A stretch of DNA of 64,000 nucleotides from Euglena gracilis (taxonomy: Eukaryota > Euglenida > Euglenophyceae > Euglenales). Both the position numbers and the translations under genes were made by a program. Shown here in pieces: positions 11,301-23,448 of this stretch (position 1 is the first letter of the stretch; each line of letters begins with the position of its first letter). The notes beneath the pieces are model-generated. The model had not been told where the DNA came from, ran no database searches, and saw only the letters and a list, made by a program, of their open reading frames with translations. The stretch lies in NCBI GenBank assembly GCA_039621445.1, contig CP154954.1, positions 44,123,847 through 44,187,846 of the forward strand, given 5' to 3'.

Positions 11301-13800
11301 CGTCGGTCCGTTCCCAGCATTCCCCCCCTTGCAGGGGTTCCTGCCGAAAAACCAGACGACATTCACAACACGGCAACGTTAGCCTGGCCTTGCAGTCCCC
11401 TCTCGTTGCTGACACGAGAGGGGAGGCCTGATTTCGTCTCACACCACAACGGTTCACTGATTTGCACTGCTCAATCCGAGGCTCTCACAGAGGGGGCCCT
11501 GACGGTGGAGCCCGGTCAACACATCGACATCGTTGGTGGCTCGATTGGGTGAAGCTTCGACACACCGTGGGGTTCCCCTGGCCCCGAGACACTAGACCAT
11601 CGACCATCGACGTGAAGCCCAGGCTTCTCACACACACAGGTTCCCTTGGCTGTTGGCTCTAGCAGACTGCTTCGGCCCCGTGGGGCTTGCTCTCTCTCCG
11701 AACACAATCCTCCGACTGATCGGTCTCTGTTGTTGCTTTGGGTCGATGCCAGCTTTCGTTGACAGCAAGCACAACGTTTCGAATGGGGATTCCAGCTGTT
11801 GGTTGGTCGGCGGAGGCTGTGCAGAAGACAGCCTCGACACCGGGCTCACGATGGCAGTCCGTACACTCTCCCATGACTCGACGTGACGTTTGGCCTGATC
11901 CTGAACGGATCCCAGCTGCTCGTTGCCGGAGGGGGGTCAGTCCATGCTCTGCCCCGTTGCTCTCACGTTCCCTTAGCTGCATTTGCTCGTGGAGTCAGGC
12001 CAACACGTCACGGAATCGAATGGTAGAGCTCGAACACAGATCCATCGGTGCCTTGCCAGGGAGGGATTGGGGTTGTGTTGAAGTCTCCCCACCACTCCGT
12101 CCGGCTAAGGTCCCCACCTCGTAGAGTGGGCCTTCCGTCGTTTGCTGCTTTGACTTGTATCCCGGGGGGTCAGCTACCCCGGTCCCGACTTTGCCTGCTC
12201 CCGTCGGTCGAGTCACAGTCCAACAAAGCATACGACACGATCGTTCACCGTTGCCTGCAATGACGGTGCCTGCTGGTTGATGGAATTACCGAGCCGCTGG
12301 TGCTTGAAGCACCTCCACGGTGGAACCACTGTCCGGAGACAGTGGCCCACGACCTTTGGCCACGGCAGGTCCAGGCCGGCAGCCCTTGCACCCCTGTCCT
12401 GCCCTCCCACAGGCCGGGCTGCTAGCCTGTGGGGTGATAGGCAGGACACTCACTTGGGGAACACTGCTCACGGAGCACACCGTCACTGCACAGCTGTCGG
12501 AGCACAGCTTTCGGAGCACACCATTCCACGCCGGCCAGGAAGCCGTATCTTGTTACCACCTTTCAGTGCCGTTCCACTGCCTCTGAAGCCTTTCGGCAGT
12601 GGCCCCCTGGTCAGCCTCCTGATTTGCCTCTCATGCGTTTCCGGGGGGGGGGTTCCCCCTATTATATAGTGTCCGCGGACCTGCAGCCACTACACTTTTC
12701 TGTCGGGCCGACTCTGAATTTGGACATTTTTTCCCTGATACAGTACTACAGTATCAGGGAACGTCCAATTCAGCGAAGCCGACAGCACCAGCACTTCGGG
12801 TCCCCAGAAACCCGACTGCATCCTCACTTCGGCAGGACTTGAATGGCAGATCTCCGGAAATCCACCGAAGTGGAATTTCTCTAAGTCGGCACTACTGAAC
12901 TTTCCAAGGGGATCGGAATCCTCGGTTGTTGTTGTGTGCCTCCCTTCACACAGCTGGCCTGAGACACAGGCCTTGGCCTTTGGTGGTTGCTGCAGACCAC
13001 CGAGAGGCCCCCTTCCATCAGCAAGCTGCAGGGGCCCCTCTCACCACCCACTCTGTCAGGTCGGCCCCAGCAGGGGCAGCCGAAGCCACTCCCTGCAGAA
13101 GCCCGGCCTTGGAGCTCAACGGATCGGACAACACAATCGACTGGTCGGATGATGGCCACACTTTGCTGTGTCCTTCCCTGATCGGTGCTGGTATAACCTC
13201 TGAACACTTACACTCGCCGCAGATCCAGCCTGGTCTGGGCGGGGTGTTGGGTCGGCACACCCCGTTGACTGTTGGCTCTAGCTGGTGGGATCGATGATGC
13301 TCTGCCTTCGTTGCACACGCCTTGCACAAAACCGTCACTCTCTGTTTTCGGCTTCGGTCAGGCAGCAGCCCACCGAGGGCAAGCCTGCTGGGATGCTTCA
13401 CCCGGAGCACAACAACCGTGTTTGGTCTCTGTTTGTCCGACCGGCAGGAGGCTTGCAGCCTGCCCACTCAATGTTGCCATCTCGCAGGCCTGCACACCAC
13501 ATCCGGTGCCGGCAATCACTCCGGAAGACACTTGACGCACAGGCTTCACACGACGATGGGTCACACTCTCCAGACAGTCAATGCTCAGCTGTGGCCACTT
13601 GCTTTGCCAGTTCAGATCCAGTTGGTGTTGGCGCAGACCCAGAAGGGTACTGCTCTGCCTCGATGCTCCACAGATGTCCCTTCGGTTGTTGGCTGTCGGG
13701 ATGGGCAGCTTGCAGGAACTTGCCTTGGGGTTGCACACGCCTCGTCGGCAGGGGTTGCTCCACTTGGAGAATTGCACACACTGATTCACCTGGCTGGTTC
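11301..13800 (-). other. rDNA intergenic spacer (LSU 3' end to SSU 5' end)
   Basis: Lies between the last recognisable LSU sequence and the SSU start. Moderate GC, with none of the long C/G runs of the flanking DNA except about 12642-12651. It should hold the rRNA promoter and 5' external spacer, but no promoter is recognisable by eye. A 21-base arm pair around TTTTCCCTGATACAGTACTA (about 12727-12765) could form a hairpin. GTTGGCTCTAG appears at about 11652 and 13271. Confidence 0.55.
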
Positions 13801-14147
13801 AGCCCACAAACACAACGGGTTGGCCGTTCAGGCATGCTGTAGGCCTGGTCTCGGATTCAGGCTTAAGATGCGTCCAGTCAGTATCCGTCACTTGGTAGCT
13901 TCACTACACCAGTCGCTCGACTCACGGTGGAAACCAGGGGAGTGCCACAAGGGTTCCTCTCGTACTACCATGTGATGCCATTGTCACGCCCATCGCACTG
14001 GGAGACGATACACTTCACCCTCCGGAAGGGGTTCGGAGGCTGTGGTGTGGGAGAGGCTTCACTCTGGTGGCCCACAACAACAGCTCCTGGCCCCCGGGGG
14101 CTGCAGTAAACTACGCACAGGTTGCTCTGTCTGTGGCAGGAGGGTAA

Positions 14148-14191
<44 letters not shown>

Positions 14192-14240
14192 GTTGGTGGG
14201 TGAACAATCCAACTCTTCCACTCGGCTGCGGGTGGGAAGC

Positions 14241-14272
<32 letters not shown>

Positions 14273-15077
14273 GACGTCGCTTTGAACGCTTGGCAGCCAC
14301 AAGCCAGTTATCCCTGTGGTAATTTTTCTGACACCTCTGGCTTCGATATCCAGAATTCGCACACTTGACCAAAGGATCGTTAGGCCACGATTGCACGTTT
14401 CGGACTCGTACTGAGAGTCGCAGCATCAGCAGCACCTTTGGCCTTCTCCTCCCTGGGAGATTTCTGTTCTGCCTGAGCAATGCTTCAGGACGCCTTCGTT
14501 GTGTTGTAAAAGGCGTGCCGCCCCAGCCAAACTCCCCAACTGATCGATGTTTCGAGACTGCTGATCGGACTGTGACACGTCCAGAGTCGTCCACAACAGA
14601 GACTGCTGCAGACTTGGTGCATGAATCGGGGAAAGCCACGATCCCACCACAAGGGCAGGGTCGATGTCCAAATGGCCACCGCTCTCTTGCAACTCGATGA
14701 GTAAAACAACGGTGAAGGTAGTGGTATTTCACTGCAGGCTCGCACCAGATTATCTCTTGGCGTGGGTCAGCCAGCACTCCGAAGAGAGAGGCCTCACCAT
14801 TGCCGTCTCCAGCACACACAACTGACCGTAGGGCAAGCCCTCTTCTCCACTCGGGGTTGTTGCCTTAGGCAGTCGGTGGCCTTCGTTGGTGGCACTCACC
14901 TCCCACCTATGCTACGCCCCACATGTTGTTGCACAGTATCAAACTAGAGTCAAACTCAACAGGGTCTTCTTTCCCCGCTGACACATCCAAGCCCGTTCCC
15001 TTGGTTGTTGGTTCACCAGACAGCGACTAGGGACAGCAGGAATCTCGTTGATCCATTCATGCGCGTCAATAATTGGT

Positions 15078-15138
<61 letters not shown>

Positions 15139-18100
15139 GCTGAATCTCTTCGCATTGACAATCAGAGCACTGGGCAGAAGTCACCTCACGGAACCAGCCA
15201 GCTGGTCCCTTCACAAAGCTGGGTTTCAATTAAACAGTCAGATTCCCCTGCACAGCAACAGTTCCACACGAGCCACTGGTTAGTCAACAGGTCGGCCCTA
15301 CAGGCCACGAGGACCCGAAGGGTTGCCCCTGTCCGGGATGAAGCAGAGGCCACGGCGAAGACAGCCCCGCAGAACGGCCCCGAGAGGCCATCCCACAGGG
15401 TGATCGACCGTAACTCCCACAACCCCCACGACAGGGCCTGCTGACTTGGCCTCTGGAGCCACCGTATCTTCCAAAGGTGCACGGCCAGTTTGCCGACTTC
15501 CCTTAGCTGCATTTCGTCCGTGGACAAGCGACGTCTAGTCGAGGAGACCGGCTGCGGTGATGCAGTACGGACACAAGGGTCCTGAGGCACGAGAATCCTT
15601 CAGGCTGTTCATTGGAACCAGTGACTGCCACTTTGCACACACTTTGACACGTTCGACTTTGTGTCGGATGTTGTAATCAGGACTGCCATCGGTGTGGAGA
15701 CCACACCGCCTTGCTGAGCGAAGGGCATACACCACCATCTGTCATGCCGATCGATAGCCCGCGTGAGTCTGCATCAGGAGGAAACGAGAACTCCACAGGG
15801 GATTCACTGGTTCGATGCCTGGAGGGGCTGCCTTGGGGGTGTCGCCACCGACCCGAAGGGACCTCTAGCCCATGACAGTAGAATCTTGCTCGCACTTGCC
15901 TGTTTGCCATTCCTGCCCGATGCTCTGCTCCTCTCTCAGCTCCCCTGCAAGGGAATCCAACGACGGGGGCAGCTTGGTTGTTGCTCTCTCCAGTGGCATG
16001 CACACCACGTCGAGGCCCCACCACAGGGGTTGAGGTCAGGCAGATCGAGGCAGCTTTGGTTGTTCGGTGAACTTACCACTTGGCTCACGGTCGGTTGACC
16101 CACATTCAACGGCTGTTTGGTGTGGAAACCTGCTCCACTCCAGTCCTCAACCGCACACAGCGGGGTTGTGTTGCCACTCCTCTCCAGGTGGAGTACTCGC
16201 TACTACAACCAAGATCTGCTCTGGGCAACGCCTCAAGCCGGGATCAATCCCAACACGATCAGCTGTTGTCCATGCCCTTTCTACACAACGATGCTCTGCC
16301 TTGGCTGCCACATCGATGGCAGACTGTAAGGGAGACACACTGACTTGGGCACCATCCATTTTCGGAGCTGCGCACTTCGGCAGGTGAGTTGTTACACATT
16401 CCTCAGCGGGTTCCAACCTTCATGGCCACCGACCTGCTATCCGTAGTAAGCAACATCCTTTGTGGGATCTGAGTATGAGCCAGCACTCGGGATCTGTAAG
16501 TCTGCTCTCGGAGCACCCCGCATCACCAGCACTGCTTACCAGTCATGGTCCACGTAGGATCCATTGTTCAACGACAGTCTTGCAACGACTCGTTCACTGG
16601 GATCGAACCACGAAGGGTCCGGGTAACAGTCGGGGGACAGCCTCGAGGCCACCGTTCTGCCATTGCCTTCCCCTCTGGAGCTGGGTTCTCTCTGCTTCAC
16701 CCCAGAGGATCCGGGTCTGGCTTGGGGTGCCACCGACTCCCTTGGCCTGACCCCACGACACGTCACCAGCAACGTACAGCCAGTTGCAACTACGGGACGA
16801 ACATGCTCAGAAGACGGGGAGAACTGCTGTTACACAGCCTCCTGTCGTGGCAAAGAAGCATGCCTGGGTTGTCCGCACCCATTCACAGTTCGAGGATAGG
16901 TTGAGGAGCTGGGCTCCCCAGGGTTGGCCTCTCATGCGTTGCTTTACCGGATGCAACCAGTCACATACAAGCTTTGCATCATTGGATCCCAGCTATCCTG
17001 AGGGAAACTTCGAAGGGAACCAGCTACTAGGTGGCTCGATTGGCCTTTCACCCCTATGCCGCACTCAGGCTACACAATTTGCACGTCAGAACAGCGACCG
17101 GCTTCCACCACAGTTTCCCATGGCTTCACCGTAGAACGGTATAGTTCACCACCTTTCGGGTCCCAAGGACCTTGCAAGCACTCGAAACCCTGTCCACTGG
17201 ACTTCGGGTCCGGTCGTTCCATGCAGAGACTAGCCCCATCTGGAAGGATAGTTGCCTTCACCACGCCTCAGAAGAGGTTTTGGATCAGCCATCCGACTGG
17301 CAAGCTCCTTAGACTCCTTGGTCCGTGTTTCGAGACGGGCAGAGAGCAGCACTGCAAGGAGGGGTGCCAAGCTCTGCTGCCAATTTCTCACTGGGGTCAG
17401 GCTGGGGGACGGTGCAGCCAGCAAGGGGACCACCGTCAGAACGGTGCAGCCCCCGGTGCAGCCAAGCACACCCCGAATCCAGCCCAACCACCAGCGACCG
17501 ACATGTCCGAAGACACACCGGGATCGAGGACAAGCAGCAACAACCATCGACCGGCATCGAACACCCGATGCAACAGGGCAGTGGTGTGGGAGGCCTCTGG
17601 CACACTCTGCTTGGAGACCGTTCAGCCACACAACAAGACCACCGTTGACCGGGGTCGGTCCGTCACGATTCCCACACTTGGTTGAATGTCTCACTCGCAA
17701 ACTCCAGGTCCTGGCAGGAGGCCCGCGTGCGGGGGGCGGTACAGGGGACTGGGGGGGGGCTGGGGGGTGGGGGGCGCTAGCGGGGGGGGGGTGGGGGGGG
17801 GGGGGGTGCGGGGGGGGGTGGGGGTAACAAAAAAAAAAAAAAAAAAAAAAAAGCTGCCACCACGGGGCGGCCACGATAGTCATCCCTGTCCGGAGACAGG
17901 GGCTCGGTGGCCAGCCCTGGGCTGACCCAGAGACGCTTGGTCAGATCTAGAACGATACAGCACTGCACACCACCGATCCTGTTGCGGCTTCAGGGACTTT
18001 TAACCCTCTTCGCGGAGTTCTTTGCATCCTTCGATCACTCTACTTGTGCACTATCGGTCCCAGGTCTGTATGCCACCTTGTGACGGATACACGTCACTCT

Positions 18101-18475
18101 TCAAACTGCAGTCCCAAGCCACTCTACTCGGGGATACAGCCAGCCACATCCCAGTGATCCCAGCACACGGTTCAGCCATACGGGACAGTCTCCCTGTTTC
18201 GTGGGTCCATTCCAGGACTCTTCTTGGTACTGGGAAGCACCGAGACACAGCCAACTGCTCCATAGCCCACAGGGTTTGCTGGATTCCAACGAAAGCCGAT
18301 CGAGATGCACCACAACCCAGGCACCACACGGGTGACCTAAAGTCGGGGTCCTCGAGTCAGGAAGCCCATTTTCAGGAAGAGCCGTGGGTCCTGCTCGTTC
18401 ATTCGCCATTACTGCAGCAATCGAGGTTGCTTGCTGTTCCTCCACTGAGTGATATGCTTAAGTTCGGTGGGTCAT
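13800..18475 (-). rRNA. LSU (28S) rRNA region
   Basis: Minus-strand landmarks run in order: the 5' end with GAACTTAAGCATATCA (about 18445-18475), domain I near 17965-18060, GAAACACGGACCAAGGAG (about 17312-17334), CTGGTTCCCTTCGAAGTTTC (about 16998-17030), CTCTTAAGGTAGCCAAATGC (about 15082-15105), GACGCGCATGAATGGATCAA (about 15045-15065), CACAGGGATAACTGGCTTGT (about 14300-14325), the sarcin-ricin loop AGTACGAGAGGAAC (about 13950-13968) and the last conserved helix near 13840-13900. The span of about 4.7 kb exceeds a plain LSU, so it holds expansions or spacers. In Euglena the LSU is cut into many pieces. I could not fix the piece boundaries. Confidence 0.85.
17690..17856. repeat. G-run and A25 tract inside the LSU region
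   Basis: About 110 bases of nearly pure G with few interruptions run into 25 consecutive A (17829-17853). They sit between LSU domain I and the GAAACACGG landmark. The rest of the rDNA has no such tracts. It could be a variable expansion, an insertion or an assembly error. Confidence 0.6.
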
Positions 18476-18834
18476 TCCATGTGCGCCAGGTCACACGACC
18501 AGTTGTAGGCAGAGGGCCACTGGGACCTTGCCTGTTGACTGCCCATCTCTGGGCCGAGGGACCGACAGTGGTTCGAGGCAGATGCATCGTTGCTTGGGAG
18601 AGCCACAAGTTTCAGCCATCGGTTACTGGGGCAGGAGCCGGAGGCCCCTGCACCTCGACCGTGCCACACCTCCGTTGCATCGGTCGATCGATCCACTCGG
18701 ACAGCCAACAATCAACACACCGGCAATGGCATCGACCTGGCAGGGCCAGGCAACACCACCACCGATCATCGGAGCACCACTTGGGGAGAGGGGATCATTG
18801 CCAGCAATGGATCCACCTGCTCCCGTCCATCCAA

Positions 18835-18990
18835 CACTGGCGCACAGGCAGCTCGGGGGGGAACCCCTTGCTGGCCAGTTGCGTTCGAAGCTGTTCCTTT
18901 GTCCAGATCACAAGACTCTGCGTATCACCGAACGTATCGCAAGGCTGCTGTGTCCTTCCTCAGAACCTGGGCCAAGACATCCACCACAAC
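18835..18990 (-). rRNA. 5.8S rRNA
   Basis: On the minus strand the segment has GGTGGATGTCTTGGC (about 18970-18984), then GCGATACGTTCGGTGATACG, CAGAGTCTTGTGATC and a TTCGAACGCAACTGG end. This matches the 5.8S order (GTGGAT..CTTGGC, GCGATACGTAATG, GAATCTCGTGAATC, TTGAACGCAA). The usual GATGAAGAACGCAGC helix is diverged. It lies between SSU and LSU as expected. The 3' limit is approximate. Confidence 0.8.
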
Positions 18991-19079
18991 AGGTAAGCTC
19001 TTTGCCAGACGACTCCTTCGACCGTGACTTCATCGGAGGGTTGGTCAGACCCTCTCTCACCCAGCCTCGGGTTTGACCC

Positions 19080-19613
19080 CCAGGCATACTAGGCATTCCA
19101 CGTTCAAGGCAGACAGTTGCAACCATCTATCCCCAGTACGTCACAGGCTTGCAGGATTTCCCAGCCTCTTCAGGCCAGGGCCCACCGGAGTGGGCATGTC
19201 GACACCTTCACTGTGACAATGTAGTGCGCGTGCGGCCCAGGACATCTGGGAGCATCACAGACCTGCTGTTGGCTCTAGCATGCATGCCCTTTGTGGCGGA
19301 CACAGCACCTCAGAGAAGCTGAACTGGAGGCTCTCGGGAGCATGCACCGGTACATCTCCCCCTGTTGCCAGGGGGCTGCCACCGAGCAGCCGAACCCTAC
19401 CAAATGCGAGCCTCAGGCTAGTGGGAGGCAGATGTCTCACTCGTTATCGGAATCAACCAGACAAATCACTCCACCAATCAGGAGCGGCCATGCACCACCG
19501 TCCACAAGATCAAGAAAGAGCTCTCAATCTGTCAATCCCAGTTGCGTCCTGACCTGGTAACATTCCCCGCGTTGAGTCAAATTAAGCCGCATACTCCACG
19601 CCTTGTGGTGCCA

Positions 19614-19647
<34 letters not shown>

Positions 19648-20240
19648 AGTACTCCCCCCTGAACCCACAGGCTGTGGATTTCTCGTTGTGGGAGGAGTGG
19701 CCCTGACAGAGTCTAGGATTCTTGCTCTGCCAAGGCCTGGCCGGCATCGTTTACAGTGGCCGGACTACGACGGTGTCTGATCATCTTTGCTCCCCGAACT
19801 CTCATTCTTGATCGACGGACGTGCACTTGCAGAACGCCTTCGCTGCAGTGGATCTGGCAGCGATCTAAGAATTTCACCTCTGGCGCTCCCGTATCTTTCA
19901 CCCCGAACAGTCCCATCACTTACGATCGATGGGTGCAAGCTGCAGGGACAGGGGACGAAGCCTGACGAGACCCGAAGGCCAGGCAGGGCAACGATCCTGT
20001 TGATCCTGCAGGAACACACCACCAGGTTGTCCAGAGTGGGCCCCAAGGCCAGCACAACTCCAATGCCACACTTGGTCGATGCCTTGACATTCCATGGATG
20101 GACATTCAGCCGTCGCGGGGATGCTTTGAGCACACTGAGTTTTCCAGGGTGTCGAAGACGGTGGGCTCCGGTGGTGGACCAGAGGTAGACTACCCAACTC
20201 GAGGCTGGGTCCCCTGTTGGTGTCCGTTGCCAGTGCGGGA
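19080..20240 (-). rRNA. SSU (18S) rRNA, 3' part lacking its terminus
   Basis: Minus-strand landmarks in order: GAAAACTCAGTGTGCTCAAA (about 20125-20145), GAGGTGAAATTCTTAGATCG (about 19860-19885), AAACTTAAAGGAATTGACGG (about 19617-19640), GACTCAACGCGGGGAATGTT (about 19560-19580), CTGGGCCGCACGCGCACTAC (about 19220-19245) and GAATGCCTAGTATGCC (about 19083-19098). The 5' side begins in V4 near 20240, after which similarity is lost. The 3' side jumps from GCCTAGTAT to 5.8S in about 95 bases, too short for the remaining SSU (about 190 nt, with the ACACACCGCCCGTC decoding site) plus ITS1. Neither that motif nor the final helix is present. Confidence 0.88.
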
Positions 20241-20340
20241 GGCATAAACCGCTTTGGCCTGCAATGAAGCAGACTTTTGGCAGGAGCAGATCTCACCATC
20301 GACTGAGAGGTAGATAAACAATAAAAATACTGGGCCAACC

Positions 20341-21590
20341 GTAGTTTCGGGCCAAAAAACAGGGGGCCGAGCAGTGAAAATTTTCAGAAAAAAAAAGGTT
20401 GGACAAATGTTAAAAGTTTTTATTTGTGCGACCAAAAAAGCGCCCAGTTTTTTTGCATTTTGTGAAGTCTATTTCACAAACTTCAAAAAAAATTTCAAAA
20501 CCATTTTGCGGGATTTCGCAAAAAGAAGTTTCTGACTTTTCTGGGGGAATAATTCATCTTCATTGTCTGCACGTGGCTTATATTTTTCCCATCTGGCCCA
20601 AAATCTATGTTTTCCAAAGTTTTAGGTTGTGTGTTGTGTGTGGAGCAATTTTGAGGGGTTTACTCGAGAAAAAGGTGGAGGAATTGAGGGTAATGAGTGG
20701 ATACTTTTTTTGTCGGGTATTTCACAGGCCACTATATGACGTGATGATGGGAGAGCAAGTTTGCACGAGTGTCAAACTTTCAGGAGGCTTTGCACACAAA
20801 AAAATCCAAAATTTTTGAAAAAAATTTTGGGGCCAAGCTAGACAAATTAAGGAACCAAGTTTGAATGGAAGGAGGAGGGGAGCCAAACTCTGGGGGGGGG
20901 GTCTATGCATACGTTGGTACCTGAAGATTGACTCCCAAGCCTTAACCTCCGCCCAAATAATAATAAATAACCCCACCCACGCCATGAGACACCCCCAACC
21001 TTGGACGTCATTTGGGGATTTTCGGTCCAACGCCAAATTTGATGCTGTTGCCCGGTGAGATTCAATTTGATTTTGGCATTCTTTTAGTCATTTGGGCCTT
21101 TTTTGGCGATTGCAGAGATCAAAGGGCAAAGCTGAAAACAATTCCTCTTCTCCGTGGTTGGTTTCCTCCTTGGAGAAACTTAATACTAAAAAGAAAACCC
21201 TCTGAACACGTTCATAAATAAGAGAGAATCTCATTCATAATTGCTTGTAGTTGTTTTGGCCATTTGATCATTCGGCGTGATTATTTGTGGTTTTGGAAAA
21301 TCCTCAAAATTGTGCTGGTTCCTGATTTGAAGAAATCCCCAGTACCTAACGATTAAGCACACACCTCTTTCAATTGAGTTTTTTTTCTAACATCTTTCAT
21401 TTTTTTTCTGTCTTTTTCCCCACGCCTCATTCCAAATTTGCACTGTTTCATTATTTGCGAAGCAGACATCGTTGCACACCAAAAAAGGATGGGAGTAAGA
21501 AAAATACTGCTGTCCAAACCTTCAAAATTCAGCTACCAAGAAGGTTGGGGACCGTGGATTTGGGGGACTGATAATATTATGGGGGAGCAC
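20341..21590. other. Unique AT-rich DNA right of the rDNA
   Basis: No gene, no long C/G runs except 20891-20899, and no repeat of anything else in the window was recognised. Short open frames lack codon structure. Confidence 0.5.
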
Positions 21591-21593
21591 ATG

Positions 21594-21626
21594 GCTGGCT
21601 GACGGCTGGCCGACGGCGTGACGGAA
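21594..21626. repeat. GGCTGGCCGACGG short tandem
   Basis: About 2.5 units of GGCTGGC(C/T)GACGG. The same unit occurs three times at 22776-22812 and inverted at 25408-25442. Each copy is followed or preceded by GCGTG(A/C) and sits in otherwise unique DNA. Confidence 0.6.
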
Positions 21627-21754
21627 GCCGGGTCATTTTGTTTAGCTGACTTTGGGTAACAAATGCCTAATTTGGTGTGCCAGTGGGGAATTTTGAGAGG
21701 CAAATTCCTAATTTAGTGTGCCAATTCCTAATTTTCGCAGGGGGGTCTCGGGGA

Positions 21755-22447
21755 AGGGGTCACGGGGGGAATGTGGCAGTTTTGACGGGTCACATGTGAC
21801 CAGTGTGACCTCACATACAATGTTATATGGGACCTATTTTTAGAACTTTTGGTTTAGACATAGATTGAATTAGGAATTTATCACACATTTTATTGGCAAT
21901 TTTGATTCCTACCCTCCCCCCCCCCCTATGTCCAACGACCAGTAACCTCTGTCCTCCGACCGGGGGGGGTGGTCGTTGGACATAGGGTAGTGACCAAAAA
22001 GGTGTCCTCTGACCGGGGGGGTGGTTGTTGGACAAGGGGTCAAAAAAAATGTTGGTGGGTAATTGGGACCCCACCCCCCAAATAAGGTCAAATTTTCCCT
22101 TCCAGCGCTTTGCGCCGAAAATTTTGGGCAATTTTGACAAATTTTTGTCCAAAAAGTGCCAAAAAAAAAATGGCATTTTGGCCAATTTTTGACCGATTTG
22201 GGGACACAAAAATTTTCGGCCCGGTGCTTCGCACCGGGACCAAAATTTTTGCCAAACCTCCAAAAAGGTGTCCTCTGACCGGGGGGGGGTGGTCGTTGGA
22301 CATAGGGGGGTCGTTGGACATAGGGGGGGGGGGGGGTAATTTGGGTGCCAATCCCTGATTGGGTGCCATTTTTGGCTCCTCCTGCGGAAACCCTCCATGT
22401 GTGGGTCGGGGGGGGGGGGTCGTGGGGGGGTCACGGGGGATACACCC
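21755..22447. repeat. Dispersed repeat R1 interrupted by a MITE (second copy 39585-39830)
   Basis: The halves 21755-21911 and 22337-22447 align to one continuous copy at 39585-39830 (shared GTGGCAGTTTTGACGGGTCA, GACCAGTGTGACCTCACA, GGAATTTATCACACATTTT and CCCTCCATGTGTGGGTCG). The copy at 39.6 kb has no insertion and so records the pre-insertion state. Confidence 0.8.
21912..22336. mobile_element. TA-flanked MITE, family B (425 bp)
   Basis: The termini are a C run then CTATGTCCAACGACC, and inverted GGTCGTTGGACATAG then a G run. TA flanks both sides (21910-21911, 22337-22338), while the unoccupied copy at 39740-39741 has a single TA. Inside are several CCTCTGACCGG/G-run blocks and two GC hairpins with TTTGC or TTCGC loops (about 22104-22117, 22218-22237). 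Non-coding. Confidence 0.85.
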
Positions 22448-23415
22448 TCCATTTCACACAAAATTTGAGCCTTTTTTGTCCATTATCAGGTAAGTTTTGC
22501 CAGTCCATTGAAAATGGGACACCCGTTGAGCAATTTTAGTTATTCGATTAATTTGTGAACAAAAATCCACACAATGACAAGAGAATGACCCAAAAAATAG
22601 GCCAAAAGGTCAAAATTGGTCAAAAAAAGTCCAAAATTGGCAAAATTGACAAAAATTGGCGAAAAATGACTTCAAATGGACAAAAATGCAGCCTCCACCA
22701 ACGATGAACATGACCTTGAAGGGAGATTAACGGCGAACTTCTGAATTGGCTCGGGTCATTTTCCTGTGAGTCACACGGCTGGCCGACGGCTGGCCGACGG
22801 CTGGCCGACGGCGTGCTCCCCCTATTAGTTGGGATATATATAAAAAAGGGCCTTGTGGGGCTGTGCTCCTCCACCAAATCCACTGTTCGCCGTCCACATT
22901 GACAAAAGACACCAAAAGTCATTACCTGAATGGCTACAGTTGTTACAAAAAAAATTGTTGTGCAACAAAAAATTTTCCATTTAAGGCCATTTTAGGCCAT
23001 TTTAGGCCGTTTTAGGCCATTTTAGCTATAGGTGCTTGGACGCAGGGGAGACACCCCCCATGGGTGACCATTGGCACCCATGACCAATCATGTGTGCCCA
23101 ATGCCAAAAATGGCAAGGGTGGTCTACTCAGGTTCAACCCCCCCCCCCGATCCAGTGCAGATGATCGGAGGTGCGGGACCCCCCCCCCTTCCCAGGAGCC
23201 ATTTTTGACCCGAAAATGACCTCACCCCCAAATTCCAAAAAAAACCCTCCAAATGCTCAAAATATCAATAAATTTGATGTTTTAGAATCCAATTCTCCAA
23301 AACAATTGTCAAAAAATGCCCAAATTCGCATTTTGAAGGCAAAACCAATACACTGCCAAAAAGTGCCAAAGAGGCAAAAGGTAGCGCATTGGTGAAACAT
23401 TTGGAAAAGCTTTGG

Positions 23416-23448
<33 letters not shown>

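Noticed and set aside
18022-18996. 324-codon open frame on the plus strand
   Set aside because: Antisense to LSU and 5.8S rRNA landmarks, with no protein motif. The same applies to the other frames between 10.5 and 20.2 kb.
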